Source of the DNA: a virus
Length of the DNA: 63,708 nucleotides
Strand: one strand, 5' to 3'
Virus record (IMG/VR): IMGVR_UViG_3300028394_000003
Span: 1 to 63,708 of that record
Within the stretch, counting starts at the first letter, position 1, and each line of letters begins with the position of its first letter. The position numbers and the translations under genes are program-made. Below are positions 29,442 through 37,500 of the stretch, piece after piece. A model generated the notes under the pieces. The model had not been told where the DNA came from. It saw only the letters and a program-made list of their open reading frames with translations, and ran no database searches.

Positions 29442-31742
29442 ATGAGCAACAAACCAATCTGCTTACCAGTTCAGTTTGACCAGATACCCATTGAACTCAA
29501 GCAAACCCCCAGATGGGTGCTATGGCGCCTTGTTGAAGTTGGCGAAGAGGGAAACAAGAGATGGTCCAAGCTGCCAACCCAAAACAACGGCCAGCCTGCC
29601 TCATCAACCAACCCCAGCACGTGGACTGACTTCGTTACCGTACAGCACGCCTACCAGACTAGCAACAACAAATACGACGGCGTTGGCTTTGTGTTTACCG
29701 ACGACGATGACGTCATTGGTGTCGACTTAGATGACTGCTATGACGCCGACATGGGCGTTTTCACAAATGCTGCACTGCAGCATATTGCGGACCAGATTGA
29801 TGGATACATGGAAGTCAGCCCGTCAGGGACTGGCGTAAAGATATTCACACGGGCCAACCTACCGGCCAGCCACGTTGACCACGCTATTGGACTGGAGATC
29901 TACCCTAAGTCACGGTACTTCACCGTCACGGGTCACTACATCAAGGGCCAGATACCAACCGAGCCGCAGAACTTGACCGAGATCGTGCCGCCGCGCACCA
30001 TCAGCCAGACTGGGGATAAGTTCGCTGACTATGTGGCGCCGCTAGAAGAGTACGACCTCAAGCGTGTAGAGGACGAGCTACTAGCCAAATACAGCGACTA
30101 CGGCTACGATAACTGGCTCAAGATAGGCATGATCCTGCACCACCAGTTTGAGGGCTCAGAGGACGCGCTAGAGGCTTGGGACCGCTGGAGTTCAAACGGT
30201 CCTAAGTACCACTTGAACGCGTGTGAGGATAAGTGGCGCGGGTTTAAGGGCACCGGTGCGACGTTACGCTCGCTGATCTTCATGGTCAACCAAGAGGAGC
30301 GCACTGAGGCCATGGCAGCGGGGACCATCATCCTTGACGCTGGGCCACTGAACCACGCCAGAACTTTTTTGGAGAACTTCTACACGGCTGAAGAAGGATA
30401 TAAATTAGTGCACTACTCAGACGAGTTTTTTGTGTACATGGGCGCTAACTACGAGATCATCGAAGAGCAGACCATTCGCTCTAAACTGTATACGTTCTTG
30501 GACAAGTGTAAGAAGTCGGGCAAGCAGGGATCGTTGGCGCCGTTTAACCCAACCCCCGCGTCGGTATCTGCAGCACTGGACGCGGTTAAGTCTATTGTGC
30601 ACCTGCCTAACCACCCGAACACCAAGCCACCGATCTGGTTAGATGGCTACGCAGCATCCAAGCCGGCGTCGTTTAAGTTGGTGAGTATGCTAAACGGTAT
30701 CTTTCACTTAGAGGACGGTATCTTGTTGCCGCACTCACTGGGCTTCTTTACACCAAACTCGTTACCGTTTGCGTACGACTCTAACGCTGAATGCCCAACG
30801 TGGATTAAGTTCTTGAAATCATTATGGCCAGACGACCAAGAGTCGATTGACTGCCTGCAAGAGATGATGGGCTACATCCTATCGGGTGACACGCGTCAGC
30901 AAAAAATGTTTAATATGATAGGCCCACGCCGTTCAGGCAAGGGGACGATTAACAAGGTGCTGGTATCGCTGTTAGGTCAGCACAATACCGTGGCGCCAGA
31001 ACTGGGAGAACTTTGTGATACTTTTGGTCTACAGCCTTGGATTAATAAGCTGCTTGCTTCTTTTACGGATGCAAGAGCACCCGAGCGCAATCGTGGCGCT
31101 GTTGTTAGTCAGTTGTTACGCATCGTTGGTGGCGATACTGTTACAGTCAACCGGAAAAATAAAGACGCTTGGAATGGTTATCTACCCACTCGTATCGTAA
31201 TCTATTCTAACGAGGCACTGCAGCTGACAGAGAACTCAAACGCCTTAACGGGTCGGATGATTGTCTTTAAGATGACGCACTCGTTTTGGAAGATTGAAGA
31301 TGCAGACTTATCACTTAAATTAGATAAGGAACTGTCTGGCATCTTTAACTGGGCCATGGAGGGATTAAAACGCCGTATAGCACGCGGTGGTTACTTTATC
31401 CAGCCAGAGACAGGTAGAGAGTACCTTGAACTGATGGCCGAGCTTGGCAACCCGATTGGGTCATTCGTAGAGGATACGTTGATCTTTGACAAGGAGTCCA
31501 GCGTTGAAAAGGATGACGTGTTTGCTTGTTACAAGCACTGGGCCCAGAGAAAAGGAATGCACCCAGGCGCGGAGCAGGCGTTTAAGCGTCGGTTCTTATC
31601 TGCCACACAGGAGCATTTTGTACGGGCCGAGCAGATGCAAAAGAACGGTGACCGCAACCAAGTGTATTTAGGTGTAAGATTCAACGATAAAGCCGAGAAG
31701 TATTTACAAAGTATAGTTTCATTTGACGAAGGAGTTTACTAA
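29442..31742 (+). CDS. Primase-polymerase/SF3 helicase fusion
   Basis: A 766-residue replication protein. The N-terminal part (about 1-170) is an archaeo-eukaryotic primase-polymerase: RWVLWRL start, GVDLDDCYD with Asp95/Asp97, SPSGTGVKIF (about 126-135), and LEIYPKSRYFTVTG with Glu152 and Arg158, all in the order seen in the phage NrS-1 polymerase. The C-terminal part (about 440-700) is a D5/SF3 helicase with Walker A GPRRSGKGT (about 494-502), LASFTDAR and an IVIYSNE sensor-like strand. It should prime and unwind phage DNA. It starts behind AGAGAGGGCAAA. Confidence 0.88.
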   Translation: MSNKPICLPVQFDQIPIELKQTPRWVLWRLVEVGEEGNKRWSKLPTQNNGQPASSTNPSTWTDFVTVQHAYQTSNNKYDGVGFVFTDDDDVIGVDLDDCYDADMGVFTNAALQHIADQIDGYMEVSPSGTGVKIFTRANLPASHVDHAIGLEIYPKSRYFTVTGHYIKGQIPTEPQNLTEIVPPRTISQTGDKFADYVAPLEEYDLKRVEDELLAKYSDYGYDNWLKIGMILHHQFEGSEDALEAWDRWSSNGPKYHLNACEDKWRGFKGTGATLRSLIFMVNQEERTEAMAAGTIILDAGPLNHARTFLENFYTAEEGYKLVHYSDEFFVYMGANYEIIEEQTIRSKLYTFLDKCKKSGKQGSLAPFNPTPASVSAALDAVKSIVHLPNHPNTKPPIWLDGYAASKPASFKLVSMLNGIFHLEDGILLPHSLGFFTPNSLPFAYDSNAECPTWIKFLKSLWPDDQESIDCLQEMMGYILSGDTRQQKMFNMIGPRRSGKGTINKVLVSLLGQHNTVAPELGELCDTFGLQPWINKLLASFTDARAPERNRGAVVSQLLRIVGGDTVTVNRKNKDAWNGYLPTRIVIYSNEALQLTENSNALTGRMIVFKMTHSFWKIEDADLSLKLDKELSGIFNWAMEGLKRRIARGGYFIQPETGREYLELMAELGNPIGSFVEDTLIFDKESSVEKDDVFACYKHWAQRKGMHPGAEQAFKRRFLSATQEHFVRAEQMQKNGDRNQVYLGVRFNDKAEKYLQSIVSFDEGVY

Positions 31743-31891
31743 TGGAAAAGAATGACGAGAAGATGTTTTTTGCCGCGATGGCGTTAGTTGGTTTAGTTAT
31801 GCGTGGAGAATCACCCATTGAAACAGCCGAACGAGCTTGGGCTTATGCTGACGCGATGGTTGACCACAAACTAAAGGACGACAATGAATAA
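31742..31891 (+). CDS. Small helical protein, unknown (49 aa)
   Basis: A 49-residue protein (MEKNDEKMFFAAMALVGLV; ESPIETAERAWAYADAM). Its ATG shares bases with the primase stop (TAATG), so translation is coupled. No family recognised. Confidence 0.62.
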   Translation: MEKNDEKMFFAAMALVGLVMRGESPIETAERAWAYADAMVDHKLKDDNE

Positions 31892-32060
31892 CATCGACCT
31901 GCGTGATTACATAGCAACACGATTAATGCAGGGCATCGTAACAGCCGATTGGAAGTTTGACATCAAAGATAAGACATGGGACGAACAGGCAGTAAAGCGA
32001 GCCTATGAGTTGGCAGATAAGATGCTGGCCGAACGCGAGATTACTAACGTACAACATTAA
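31884..32060 (+). CDS. Small helical protein, unknown (58 aa)
   Basis: A 58-residue protein (MNNIDLRDYIATRLMQGI; QAVKRAYELADKMLAE). It shares a Y-A/E-L-AD-x-M pattern with the preceding gene product, so the two may be related. Overlaps it by eight bases. Confidence 0.62.
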   Translation: MNNIDLRDYIATRLMQGIVTADWKFDIKDKTWDEQAVKRAYELADKMLAEREITNVQH

Positions 32061-32311
32061 TGTTAGAGTTTAATTTCCGTAAGACAGTTGCAAGAAATAA
32101 TTTTACTAAGATTTTTGGTAGGGTTGGTGCTCGGCGTACGGTCATTAGGCACCCTAAAAAGTGTCTAATGACCAAGCGTTTTAAGTTACAGGCGATACGC
32201 CGCGCCCACCAAGGATGGCGTAATGTTACGTTCAGCATGCTGCACGGTTTAAAAATCAGATTGAAGTACGGCAGACGCACGCCGATTAAGTGGTACGGGA
32301 GAACACCATGA
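32060..32311 (+). CDS. Very basic small protein, unknown, with internal RNA hairpin
   Basis: An 83-residue protein unusually rich in Arg and Lys (RRTVIRHPKKCLMTKRFK; GRRTPIKWYGRTP). Start overlaps the preceding stop (TAATG) and stop overlaps the next start (ATGA), which supports a real gene. A 13-bp hairpin (32140-32173) lies within the coding sequence. Nucleic-acid binding is plausible from charge alone. Confidence 0.6.
   Translation: MLEFNFRKTVARNNFTKIFGRVGARRTVIRHPKKCLMTKRFKLQAIRRAHQGWRNVTFSMLHGLKIRLKYGRRTPIKWYGRTP
32140..32173 (+). other. Strong hairpin inside a coding region
   Basis: GGTCATTAGGCAC (32140-32152) pairs along its whole length with GTGTCTAATGACC (32161-32173), with one G-U pair and an eight-base loop CCTAAAAA. 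It has no following T tract, so it is not a terminator. Candidate RNase III or protein-binding site. Confidence 0.65.
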
Positions 32312-32481
32312 GGTTTATTGTTTCAGATAATTTAGGTGAACTAAGACGCTTTAATTGGCTAGACGAAGCTAAACGTTTTGTGGGTGATGATCCTGAAATG
32401 TTTATTACCAAACTACCAACTCCAGTTAAACAAAATCCATACATAATGGCACAACAACTATTAGGAGCAGCACTGATATGA
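32308..32481 (+). CDS. Unknown small protein
   Basis: A 57-residue protein (MRFIVSDNLGELRRFNWLDE start). The ATG at 32308 follows GGGAGAACACC and overlaps the previous stop. No family recognised. Confidence 0.6.
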   Translation: MRFIVSDNLGELRRFNWLDEAKRFVGDDPEMFITKLPTPVKQNPYIMAQQLLGAALI

Positions 32482-32663
32482 AAGAGAACTTATACAAGGT
32501 AGGACTAGGTGTACTTTTTGTCGCGTTGATTATTTCGTTTGGCACCCGCAACATTGGGCGCGAATGCCCCAAAGTAACAGTGGAGCCATACACGCAGAAT
32601 CAAATGGTTAACGGCTGCGTGATGCAGAAGTCAGGCGGCACATGGCTTAGGACATGCGGATAA
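32478..32663 (+). CDS. Small single-pass membrane or secreted protein
   Basis: A 61-residue protein with a hydrophobic N-terminal segment (VGLGVLFVALIISFG, about 8-22) and a Cys-containing outer part (RECPKV, NGCVMQ, LRTCG). ATGA overlap upstream. Possible superinfection or envelope factor; speculative. Confidence 0.62.
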   Translation: MKENLYKVGLGVLFVALIISFGTRNIGRECPKVTVEPYTQNQMVNGCVMQKSGGTWLRTCG

Positions 32664-32669
32664 ATAAAA

Positions 32670-32834
32670 ATGCAATTAACTAAAGAATATTTATACATGA
32701 GTCAGGATGAAGTTGCCGCGGCGTTGAACATTAACCGCAAAGCAGTTTTGGATGCAGAACGATCGGGCATTGAAAAAATCCGCAAGGCGCTTGAAGAACG
32801 TGGCATTGACATTAAAATGTTATTAGGAGATTAA
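32670..32834 (+). CDS. Stand-alone sigma region 4-like HTH protein (54 aa)
   Basis: A 54-residue protein whose residues about 10-45 (SQDEVAAALNINRKAVLDAE then RSGIEKIRKALEERG) follow sigma-70 region 4.2, where a helix-turn-helix ends in an E-x-x-x-I/L-x-K-I/L-R helix. It has no other sigma regions. It could supply the -35 recognition missing from the phage sigma at 28022, as gp33 complements gp55 in T4 in a functional sense. Alternatively a small repressor. Confidence 0.6.
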   Translation: MQLTKEYLYMSQDEVAAALNINRKAVLDAERSGIEKIRKALEERGIDIKMLLGD

Positions 32835-33053
32835 ATGAAAATTATTAAGAGAATGTACAACGTAGTATTTAGCCCACCAAGTTCATTGGAGTTGGCTAGG
32901 GACGAGCTAGAAAAGTCACGTAAGGCTTTCCTATTAAACAAAACGCACACCGAGTTCTATGCCGCACAGGTAGACTTTGAGACCAAGCGCATCAAGCGGC
33001 TCGAGGAATACATTAGTGATATGGAACCATCGGCAAGGGCCAAATCAAAATGA
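32835..33053 (+). CDS. Coiled-coil small protein, unknown
   Basis: A 72-residue helical protein (SLELARDELEKSRKAFLLNK; DFETKRIKRLEEYISDME). Directly abuts the previous gene. No family recognised. Confidence 0.63.
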   Translation: MKIIKRMYNVVFSPPSSLELARDELEKSRKAFLLNKTHTEFYAAQVDFETKRIKRLEEYISDMEPSARAKSK

Positions 33054-33172
33054 GCTTTACAATATACCAAGCAGACGGGCTAAAAGTTATTCAATACTTC
33101 TTTAATATAGAAGAACTTATTAAAGCAATGCTTAATAACCCGCATGATGCGTATCACAGGAATGCAAAATGA
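33050..33172 (+). CDS. Small protein, unknown (40 aa)
   Basis: A 40-residue peptide (MSFTIYQADGLKVIQYFF). ATGA overlaps on both sides support translation. No family recognised. Confidence 0.55.
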   Translation: MSFTIYQADGLKVIQYFFNIEELIKAMLNNPHDAYHRNAK

Positions 33173-33294
33173 CACTAGAAGAAGCCCTACTACAAATTGA
33201 AGTATTAAAAAAGCAGCTCGAGCTGTATCAGTACAGCTACGGCCAAATGGTTAAACAGATGAAAGAACTAAATGACAACACCAAAAAAGATTGA
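33169..33294 (+). CDS. Small coiled-coil protein, unknown (41 aa)
   Basis: A 41-residue amphipathic helix (TLEEALLQIEVLKKQLELYQ). Overlaps both neighbours. Probably an oligomerising accessory peptide; function unknown. Confidence 0.55.
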   Translation: MTLEEALLQIEVLKKQLELYQYSYGQMVKQMKELNDNTKKD

Positions 33295-33493
33295 GTTTGA
33301 AGAGGGCTGCTTTGATAACCTCGAAGACGACCTGACTCAAGAGGAGATGGAGGCGCTAGTCCAAGGCATACACCAACTGCTCGAGACCGGTGAGATATTT
33401 GAAAACGCCATTCCAGTTGAGGACCTGCCTGAAGAAGAGCAGGAAGCAATTGCACGTATGTTTGAGCGCAAAGCAAAACGAACAAGGCACTAA
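33272..33493 (+). CDS. Acidic small protein, unknown
   Basis: A 73-residue strongly acidic helical protein (FEEGCFDNLEDDLTQEEMEA) with a basic end (ERKAKRTRH). Overlaps the previous gene by 23 bases. Could be a DNA mimic by charge, but this is only a possibility. Confidence 0.62.
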   Translation: MTTPKKIEFEEGCFDNLEDDLTQEEMEALVQGIHQLLETGEIFENAIPVEDLPEEEQEAIARMFERKAKRTRH

Positions 33494-34078
33494 ATGCTAA
33501 AGAAAAAAAAGAAATACGACTACTACAAACTGGACGTTGGTTTTTATCCTGATGTGATGAAGCTATGCTTTGACAACAAGGTATTCCAAGAGATACTCAA
33601 AGACCACGACATCAAGCTAAAGACCAGCGCGTTAGATATTGGTATGGCCGAGACGCACCAGATTGGCGACGGCAAAGAGGGCATTATTATCTTGGTGTTT
33701 GACCTGACCGACATGGGCGATGATATGGCCCTAATAGTCGACACCATAGCGCATGAGGTCAGTCACGCAGTTGACCATTTGGCAGAGTTTATTGGTGAAG
33801 AGAACAACTTTGTCGGAGAGACACGGGCCTACCTAACTGGCTCATTGATGAAACAAATTTTTAAAATAACAATGAGCGAGAAAGATAAAAATGCTAGAAA
33901 AGCAAATCGAAAAGTTCTTAGTAAAAAGAGTAGTAGAGTCGGACGGGATAACGTTCAAGTGGATCAGCACGGTCTCGGGGGTACCGGATCGCATAGTGTT
34001 GCTGAACTCGAAAGTATTATTCGTAGAGCTGAAGACGGAGACGGGAAAACTGTCGGGTCGGCAGATCCTAGTATTTGA
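33494..34078 (+). CDS. HExxH metallopeptidase-like protein
   Basis: A 194-residue protein. Residues about 84-120 contain TIAHEVSHAVDHLAEF followed by VGETRAYLTG, i.e. an HExxH zinc site with a downstream Glu on a helix, as in gluzincin-type peptidases. The last 63 residues are read from DNA that also encodes the VRR-NUC protein in another frame and look random (charged, no pattern), so the functional part probably ends near residue 130. Target unknown. Confidence 0.68.
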   Translation: MLKKKKKYDYYKLDVGFYPDVMKLCFDNKVFQEILKDHDIKLKTSALDIGMAETHQIGDGKEGIIILVFDLTDMGDDMALIVDTIAHEVSHAVDHLAEFIGEENNFVGETRAYLTGSLMKQIFKITMSEKDKNARKANRKVLSKKSSRVGRDNVQVDQHGLGGTGSHSVAELESIIRRAEDGDGKTVGSADPSI

Positions 34079-34169
34079 TCAAATAGGCGAACAGGGATTC
34101 CCCGTTCATATTCTACGTAGCTACGAAGACATCGAGGAGTTCATTCGTGAAGCGCTGCATAACTTGTAA
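33891..34169 (+). CDS. VRR-NUC domain nuclease
   Basis: A 92-residue PD-(D/E)xK-family nuclease. The core is visible: KWISTVSGVPDRIVL (catalytic Asp in GVPDR), VLFVELKTETGKLSG (ELK) and RQILVFDQIGEQGFPVHIL. Stand-alone VRR-NUC proteins accompany SNF2 helicases in phage replication modules and cut branched DNA. It overlaps the metallopeptidase-like gene by 188 bases. Confidence 0.88.
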   Translation: MLEKQIEKFLVKRVVESDGITFKWISTVSGVPDRIVLLNSKVLFVELKTETGKLSGRQILVFDQIGEQGFPVHILRSYEDIEEFIREALHNL

Positions 34170-34758
34170 AATAAATAAGAAAAATTCTGAGTTTTATGAC
34201 AATCCTAGTAAAAAGGACAAGTTGCATAACGAATGCATTTTATGTCTTAATATAAGGTCAAAAAAATCTCAGCTTAAAAATAGATACAATCTTACAATGG
34301 AGCAAAAAGACAATTTAATATTGCAACAAAATAATTGTTGTGCGATTTGTGGTGAAAAATTTGTTTCTTCAAAGCACACACACGTAGACCATTGTCACAA
34401 AACAAACAAAGTACGTCAAATTTTATGCACTAACTGTAATAGAGGGCTTGGTTGTTTTAATGATGATCGAGAAATATTAAAAAAGGCAGACGGTTACTTG
34501 GAATACCATGATAAAGAGAACACAGCTGCACCAATACCAACAAGACCTAATAAAAAAGGCAAAGACGACACCCAACCTGGGACTATTCCTACCCCCCGGG
34601 CTGGGGAAGACGGCGACAACATTGACCATCATAGCGGAACAATTCGAAGGCAAGACGCTTATCATAGCCCCCAAGCGAGTAGCCCAGACGGTATGGGACG
34701 CGGAAATAAACAAGTGGCAACATCTCAGCAACTTGACCTGCTCGAAAATATTAGGTAG
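34147..34758 (+). CDS. Endonuclease VII-like HNH nuclease
   Basis: Begins with GTG inside the end of the VRR-NUC gene. Residues 4-33 form a zinc ribbon (CITC...CILC). Residues about 65-115 carry the recombination endonuclease VII motif: CAICGEKF, THVDHCHKTNKVRQILC and CTNCNRGLGCF, with the DHCH catalytic part. After about residue 120 the frame runs 251 bases into the SNF2 gene and the residues are not conserved-looking. The 34150-34500 segment is more A/T-rich than its flanks, suggesting insertion as a mobile homing-type gene. Confidence 0.8.
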   Translation: MKRCITCKINKKNSEFYDNPSKKDKLHNECILCLNIRSKKSQLKNRYNLTMEQKDNLILQQNNCCAICGEKFVSSKHTHVDHCHKTNKVRQILCTNCNRGLGCFNDDREILKKADGYLEYHDKENTAAPIPTRPNKKGKDDTQPGTIPTPRAGEDGDNIDHHSGTIRRQDAYHSPQASSPDGMGRGNKQVATSQQLDLLENIR

Positions 34759-35851
34759 TGAAAAGCAGCGGCTTGAGGCCCTCGCTGTTGATGCAGACAT
34801 ATACATCATAAACCTTGAAAACGTAGCTTGGCTTTGTGACGTTCAGCCTAAGTTAGTGTTCACTAACTTAGTAATAGATGAGAGCAGCCGGTTTAAGGAC
34901 CCCAGCACTAAGCGTTTTAAGGCGCTTAAAAAGCATTTAAAGGGCTTCTCACGGCGTTTAATCCTAACCGGCACACCCACCCCTCAGGGCATGGCTGATC
35001 TCTGGTCACAGGTGGGTATACTGGACTTAGGGGCGCGTTTAGAGACTAGTCTCACCAAGTTTAGGGATAAGTATATGCAGCCGGACCAGATGAACCGGCA
35101 CACAAGGGTAATATATTCATGGAAACTACAACCAAATGCAGACCAGATTATTAAAGACAAGATTGAAGATATATGCTTTAGTCTTAAAGCTGAAGATTAT
35201 TTGCAGCTACCTAGCTGTACGTCGCTTTATCACAAAATTGATTTAGACCCACAAGTAAAGAACAAATACAATGAGCTTAGAAAAGATATGGTCGTTGAGA
35301 TCGGTAAGGGGCAGATCACAGCTCCAACAGCAGCGACACTGGCGAACAAGTTACTGCAATTCACCTCGGGTGCAGTCTATGGCCAAGATGGAGAGCCGCA
35401 GGAAATACACCGTACTAAATTGGAATACCTTGAGTCGATCATGGAAGAATCTTCAAGCCCGACATTGGTTTTCTACCATTTCAAACACAGCCTCAACAGG
35501 ATATGCCTCCAGTTCCCGCAGAGTGTGGTGCTGGACGATGACAACATTGCAGCGTGGAATCGTGGCGAGATTCGTATGTTGCTTGCCCATCCGCAGAGTG
35601 GTGGTATCGGGATTAATTTACAGTGCAACGCTGGAGAGACAGCCCAAACGGTTTGGTTCGATTTACCATGGAGCTCAGAGAACTACATCCAAGCGAATGC
35701 CCGGGTCTACCGTCAAGGGCAAGAAGTGCCGGTTATATTACACCACCTAGTAGTGGCTAACAGCATAGACGAACAAGTTGTCAAAGTGTTAGAAGGAAAA
35801 ATAAATTTGCAGGAGGCCTTGTTAAATGCGCTAGATTTTGCATTAATATAG
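34508..35851 (+). CDS. SNF2-family DNA helicase
   Basis: A 447-residue superfamily 2 ATPase: Walker A PPGLGKT (29-35), DESS (Asp124/Glu125), LTGTPTPQG (about 148), HPQSGGIGINLQ and QANARVYRQGQ (about 397-407). All helicase motifs are present in a compact single-module layout. In phages this family lies with VRR-NUC and DUF2800/DUF2815 genes and is thought to act in replication or recombination. Its first 250 bases also lie under the endonuclease VII reading frame. Confidence 0.9.
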   Translation: MIKRTQLHQYQQDLIKKAKTTPNLGLFLPPGLGKTATTLTIIAEQFEGKTLIIAPKRVAQTVWDAEINKWQHLSNLTCSKILGSEKQRLEALAVDADIYIINLENVAWLCDVQPKLVFTNLVIDESSRFKDPSTKRFKALKKHLKGFSRRLILTGTPTPQGMADLWSQVGILDLGARLETSLTKFRDKYMQPDQMNRHTRVIYSWKLQPNADQIIKDKIEDICFSLKAEDYLQLPSCTSLYHKIDLDPQVKNKYNELRKDMVVEIGKGQITAPTAATLANKLLQFTSGAVYGQDGEPQEIHRTKLEYLESIMEESSSPTLVFYHFKHSLNRICLQFPQSVVLDDDNIAAWNRGEIRMLLAHPQSGGIGINLQCNAGETAQTVWFDLPWSSENYIQANARVYRQGQEVPVILHHLVVANSIDEQVVKVLEGKINLQEALLNALDFALI

Positions 35852-35853
35852 CT

Positions 35854-36165
35854 ATGAGAACAAAAACCAAACATAAGATTAATGCTGTAGCTCCCAGACT
35901 TAGCGATGAAGATATTGACCCGATTGAGCAGGATGATTCTGAAAATGTAACCATACCGTCTAACGACGGATGGCTGCCGTGGGATCCCGAAGATATATCT
36001 GACATTCGTAGATTAGTTACTGAGAGCATGCCAGAAAAACAGCGTCTTATTATAGAATCATTTTTGGATGGTTTGAGTTATGCAGATATTTATGTAACCG
36101 AAAAGTATTGGCGTTACCATTTTGTTAAGGGAATTGAATTTCTTAAAAAGGAGTTAAAGGTATGA
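35854..36165 (+). CDS. Small protein with sigma region 4-like C-terminus
   Basis: A 103-residue protein. The N-terminus is basic then acidic; residues about 55-100 (MPEKQRLIIESFLDGLSYAD then YWRYHFVKGIEFLKKEL) have the helix-turn-helix pattern of sigma region 4 or ArpU-type late regulators. It may be a second candidate partner of the phage sigma or a late regulator. Confidence 0.58.
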   Translation: MRTKTKHKINAVAPRLSDEDIDPIEQDDSENVTIPSNDGWLPWDPEDISDIRRLVTESMPEKQRLIIESFLDGLSYADIYVTEKYWRYHFVKGIEFLKKELKV

Positions 36166-36356
36166 GCACGTTTGTTATTGAGCATATTTATAAGGGATAC
36201 CCTATGTTTGAAACTATTCGGGGAGTAGAAGACATTAACCTAGATTTGTTTGACCAGTTTCAAACAATTTGGGTATGTGACAATGAAGAAGAAGTTACGG
36301 CAGTTGAGAATGAGTTGCGGAGGAAACATGGTGAACGATCCAGTAAACAACCCTAA
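36162..36356 (+). CDS. Unknown small protein
   Basis: A 64-residue acidic protein (MSTFVIEHIYKGYPMFETI). ATGA overlap with the previous gene; overlaps the DUF3310-like gene by 29 bases. No family recognised. Confidence 0.6.
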   Translation: MSTFVIEHIYKGYPMFETIRGVEDINLDLFDQFQTIWVCDNEEEVTAVENELRRKHGERSSKQP

Positions 36357-36537
36357 GCACTACACGGCACACCCCTCTGGCATTGACTGCATCCAGATTA
36401 CTGAGCACATGGGCTTTTGTTTAGGCAATGCGTTTAAGTATATCTGGCGAGCAGATTTAAAACATGACGCGATCGAAGACCTACGCAAGGCGCGTTGGTA
36501 CTTAGATCGTGAAATACAAAAAAGGACAAAGACATGA
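36328..36537 (+). CDS. DUF3310-like nucleotide-kinase-associated protein
   Basis: A 69-residue protein from ATG 36328 after GGAGGAAAC. It matches the DUF3310 pattern: NPKHYTAHPSGIDCIQITE, GFCLGNAFKYIWRA and LRKARWYLDREI. The family is very common in phage early genes and of unknown function. Confidence 0.82.
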   Translation: MVNDPVNNPKHYTAHPSGIDCIQITEHMGFCLGNAFKYIWRADLKHDAIEDLRKARWYLDREIQKRTKT

Positions 36538-36752
36538 TATTAGAACTTGATGATGATTTTACAGACGATATTACCGTGGCCAACTTAGCAGAGAGCTACG
36601 TCTCAATATCTAAAAATATAAAAGACGGTAAAAATTGGGATGAGGATGACATAGCAGATTGGAAAGCATTATTGCCAGCGCTCATGGCCGTCGGTAAATG
36701 GTACAGCGTAGACTTTCAAGCTGACATTAAGAAAGCGATGAAGAAAAAATGA
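36534..36752 (+). CDS. Unknown acidic small protein
   Basis: A 72-residue acidic, helical protein (LELDDDFTDDITVANLAESY) with a Lys-rich end. ATGA overlaps on both sides. No family recognised. Confidence 0.62.
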   Translation: MILELDDDFTDDITVANLAESYVSISKNIKDGKNWDEDDIADWKALLPALMAVGKWYSVDFQADIKKAMKKK

Positions 36753-37054
36753 ACGATAGAATTGATTTAGAATCCGCTGTTATGTTGATGTGGCAGACCA
36801 GCGATGACATTGAGTTGCTGTACAAGCATCACGGTGACGCGCCCAAACCAATGACAGAAGATGAAGTTGCTACTGCATTACTTGGAATTAAAGCATTGCA
36901 TAGTTTACGTTGCGCTGCGCTAGAAGACATGTATAGCCGCAAATTTGAATTAGATCAGTATTGCACCGACCCAGAAAAATTAGCCGCAAGAGACGACTGG
37001 TTTGATAAAGTATTAAATGAAGCTAGAACTAAGACAAAAGGAAAAAAGAAATGA
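36749..37054 (+). CDS. Unknown small protein
   Basis: A 101-residue helical protein (MTEDEVATALLGIKALHSLR) with a Lys-rich end. Overlaps its neighbours by four bases. No family recognised. Confidence 0.62.
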   Translation: MNDRIDLESAVMLMWQTSDDIELLYKHHGDAPKPMTEDEVATALLGIKALHSLRCAALEDMYSRKFELDQYCTDPEKLAARDDWFDKVLNEARTKTKGKKK

Positions 37055-37275
37055 CCGAAGAACAAAAAATGAAGCAATTAGACGAGTTTGTAGTTCATAT
37101 TGAAGCACCAATTAGGGTAATGAACGCAACACTAAATGCGTTAAACATGCCGTCACAAACCCCTTCTTTGGTGTTTGCTGAACTTATTGCGTTTTACCAA
37201 AACCAAGCTGGCCCCCAAGCAGAAAAAGCTAAGGCTGCATTAGAAGCAGTAATGGAGAAACCGGCTGATGAGTGA
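37051..37275 (+). CDS. Unknown small helical protein
   Basis: A 74-residue helical protein (MKQLDEFVVHIEAPIRVMNA; KAKAALEAVMEKPADE). Coupled to both neighbours by overlaps. No family recognised. Confidence 0.6.
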   Translation: MTEEQKMKQLDEFVVHIEAPIRVMNATLNALNMPSQTPSLVFAELIAFYQNQAGPQAEKAKAALEAVMEKPADE

Positions 37276-37477
37276 TTTGTTTAACCGTATGATGGAGGCC
37301 AATAAGCTATCCAACGACGAGGCTAAGGCCAAGCGTGAGGCAGAGATTGAGGCCAAACGGCATGAGATGGCTGGGGCCATGACCCGCATGATGATTAATG
37401 AGGCACTTGGCCGCGTGGCCCAGACTAAGCAAGAAAATGAGGCTTTAGCCCAAAAAGCTAGGGCGGAAAAGAAGTAA
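37268..37477 (+). CDS. Charged coiled-coil small protein
   Basis: A 69-residue protein composed almost wholly of charged helix (SNDEAKAKREAEIEAKRHEM). Its last codons contain the -35-like box of promoter copy g. Function unknown. Confidence 0.6.
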   Translation: MSDLFNRMMEANKLSNDEAKAKREAEIEAKRHEMAGAMTRMMINEALGRVAQTKQENEALAQKARAEKK

Positions 37478-37500
37478 TTGTTGCATTAATGTATATAGGA
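37461..37500 (+). promoter_or_regulatory. Phage-specific bipartite promoter, copy g
   Basis: GGGCGGAAAA (from 37461) and GCATTAATGTATATAGGAG (from 37483), offset 22: the closest match to the consensus on the plus strand. It drives the genes from 37569 to the terminator at 38687, including the TerS candidate. Confidence 0.72.
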
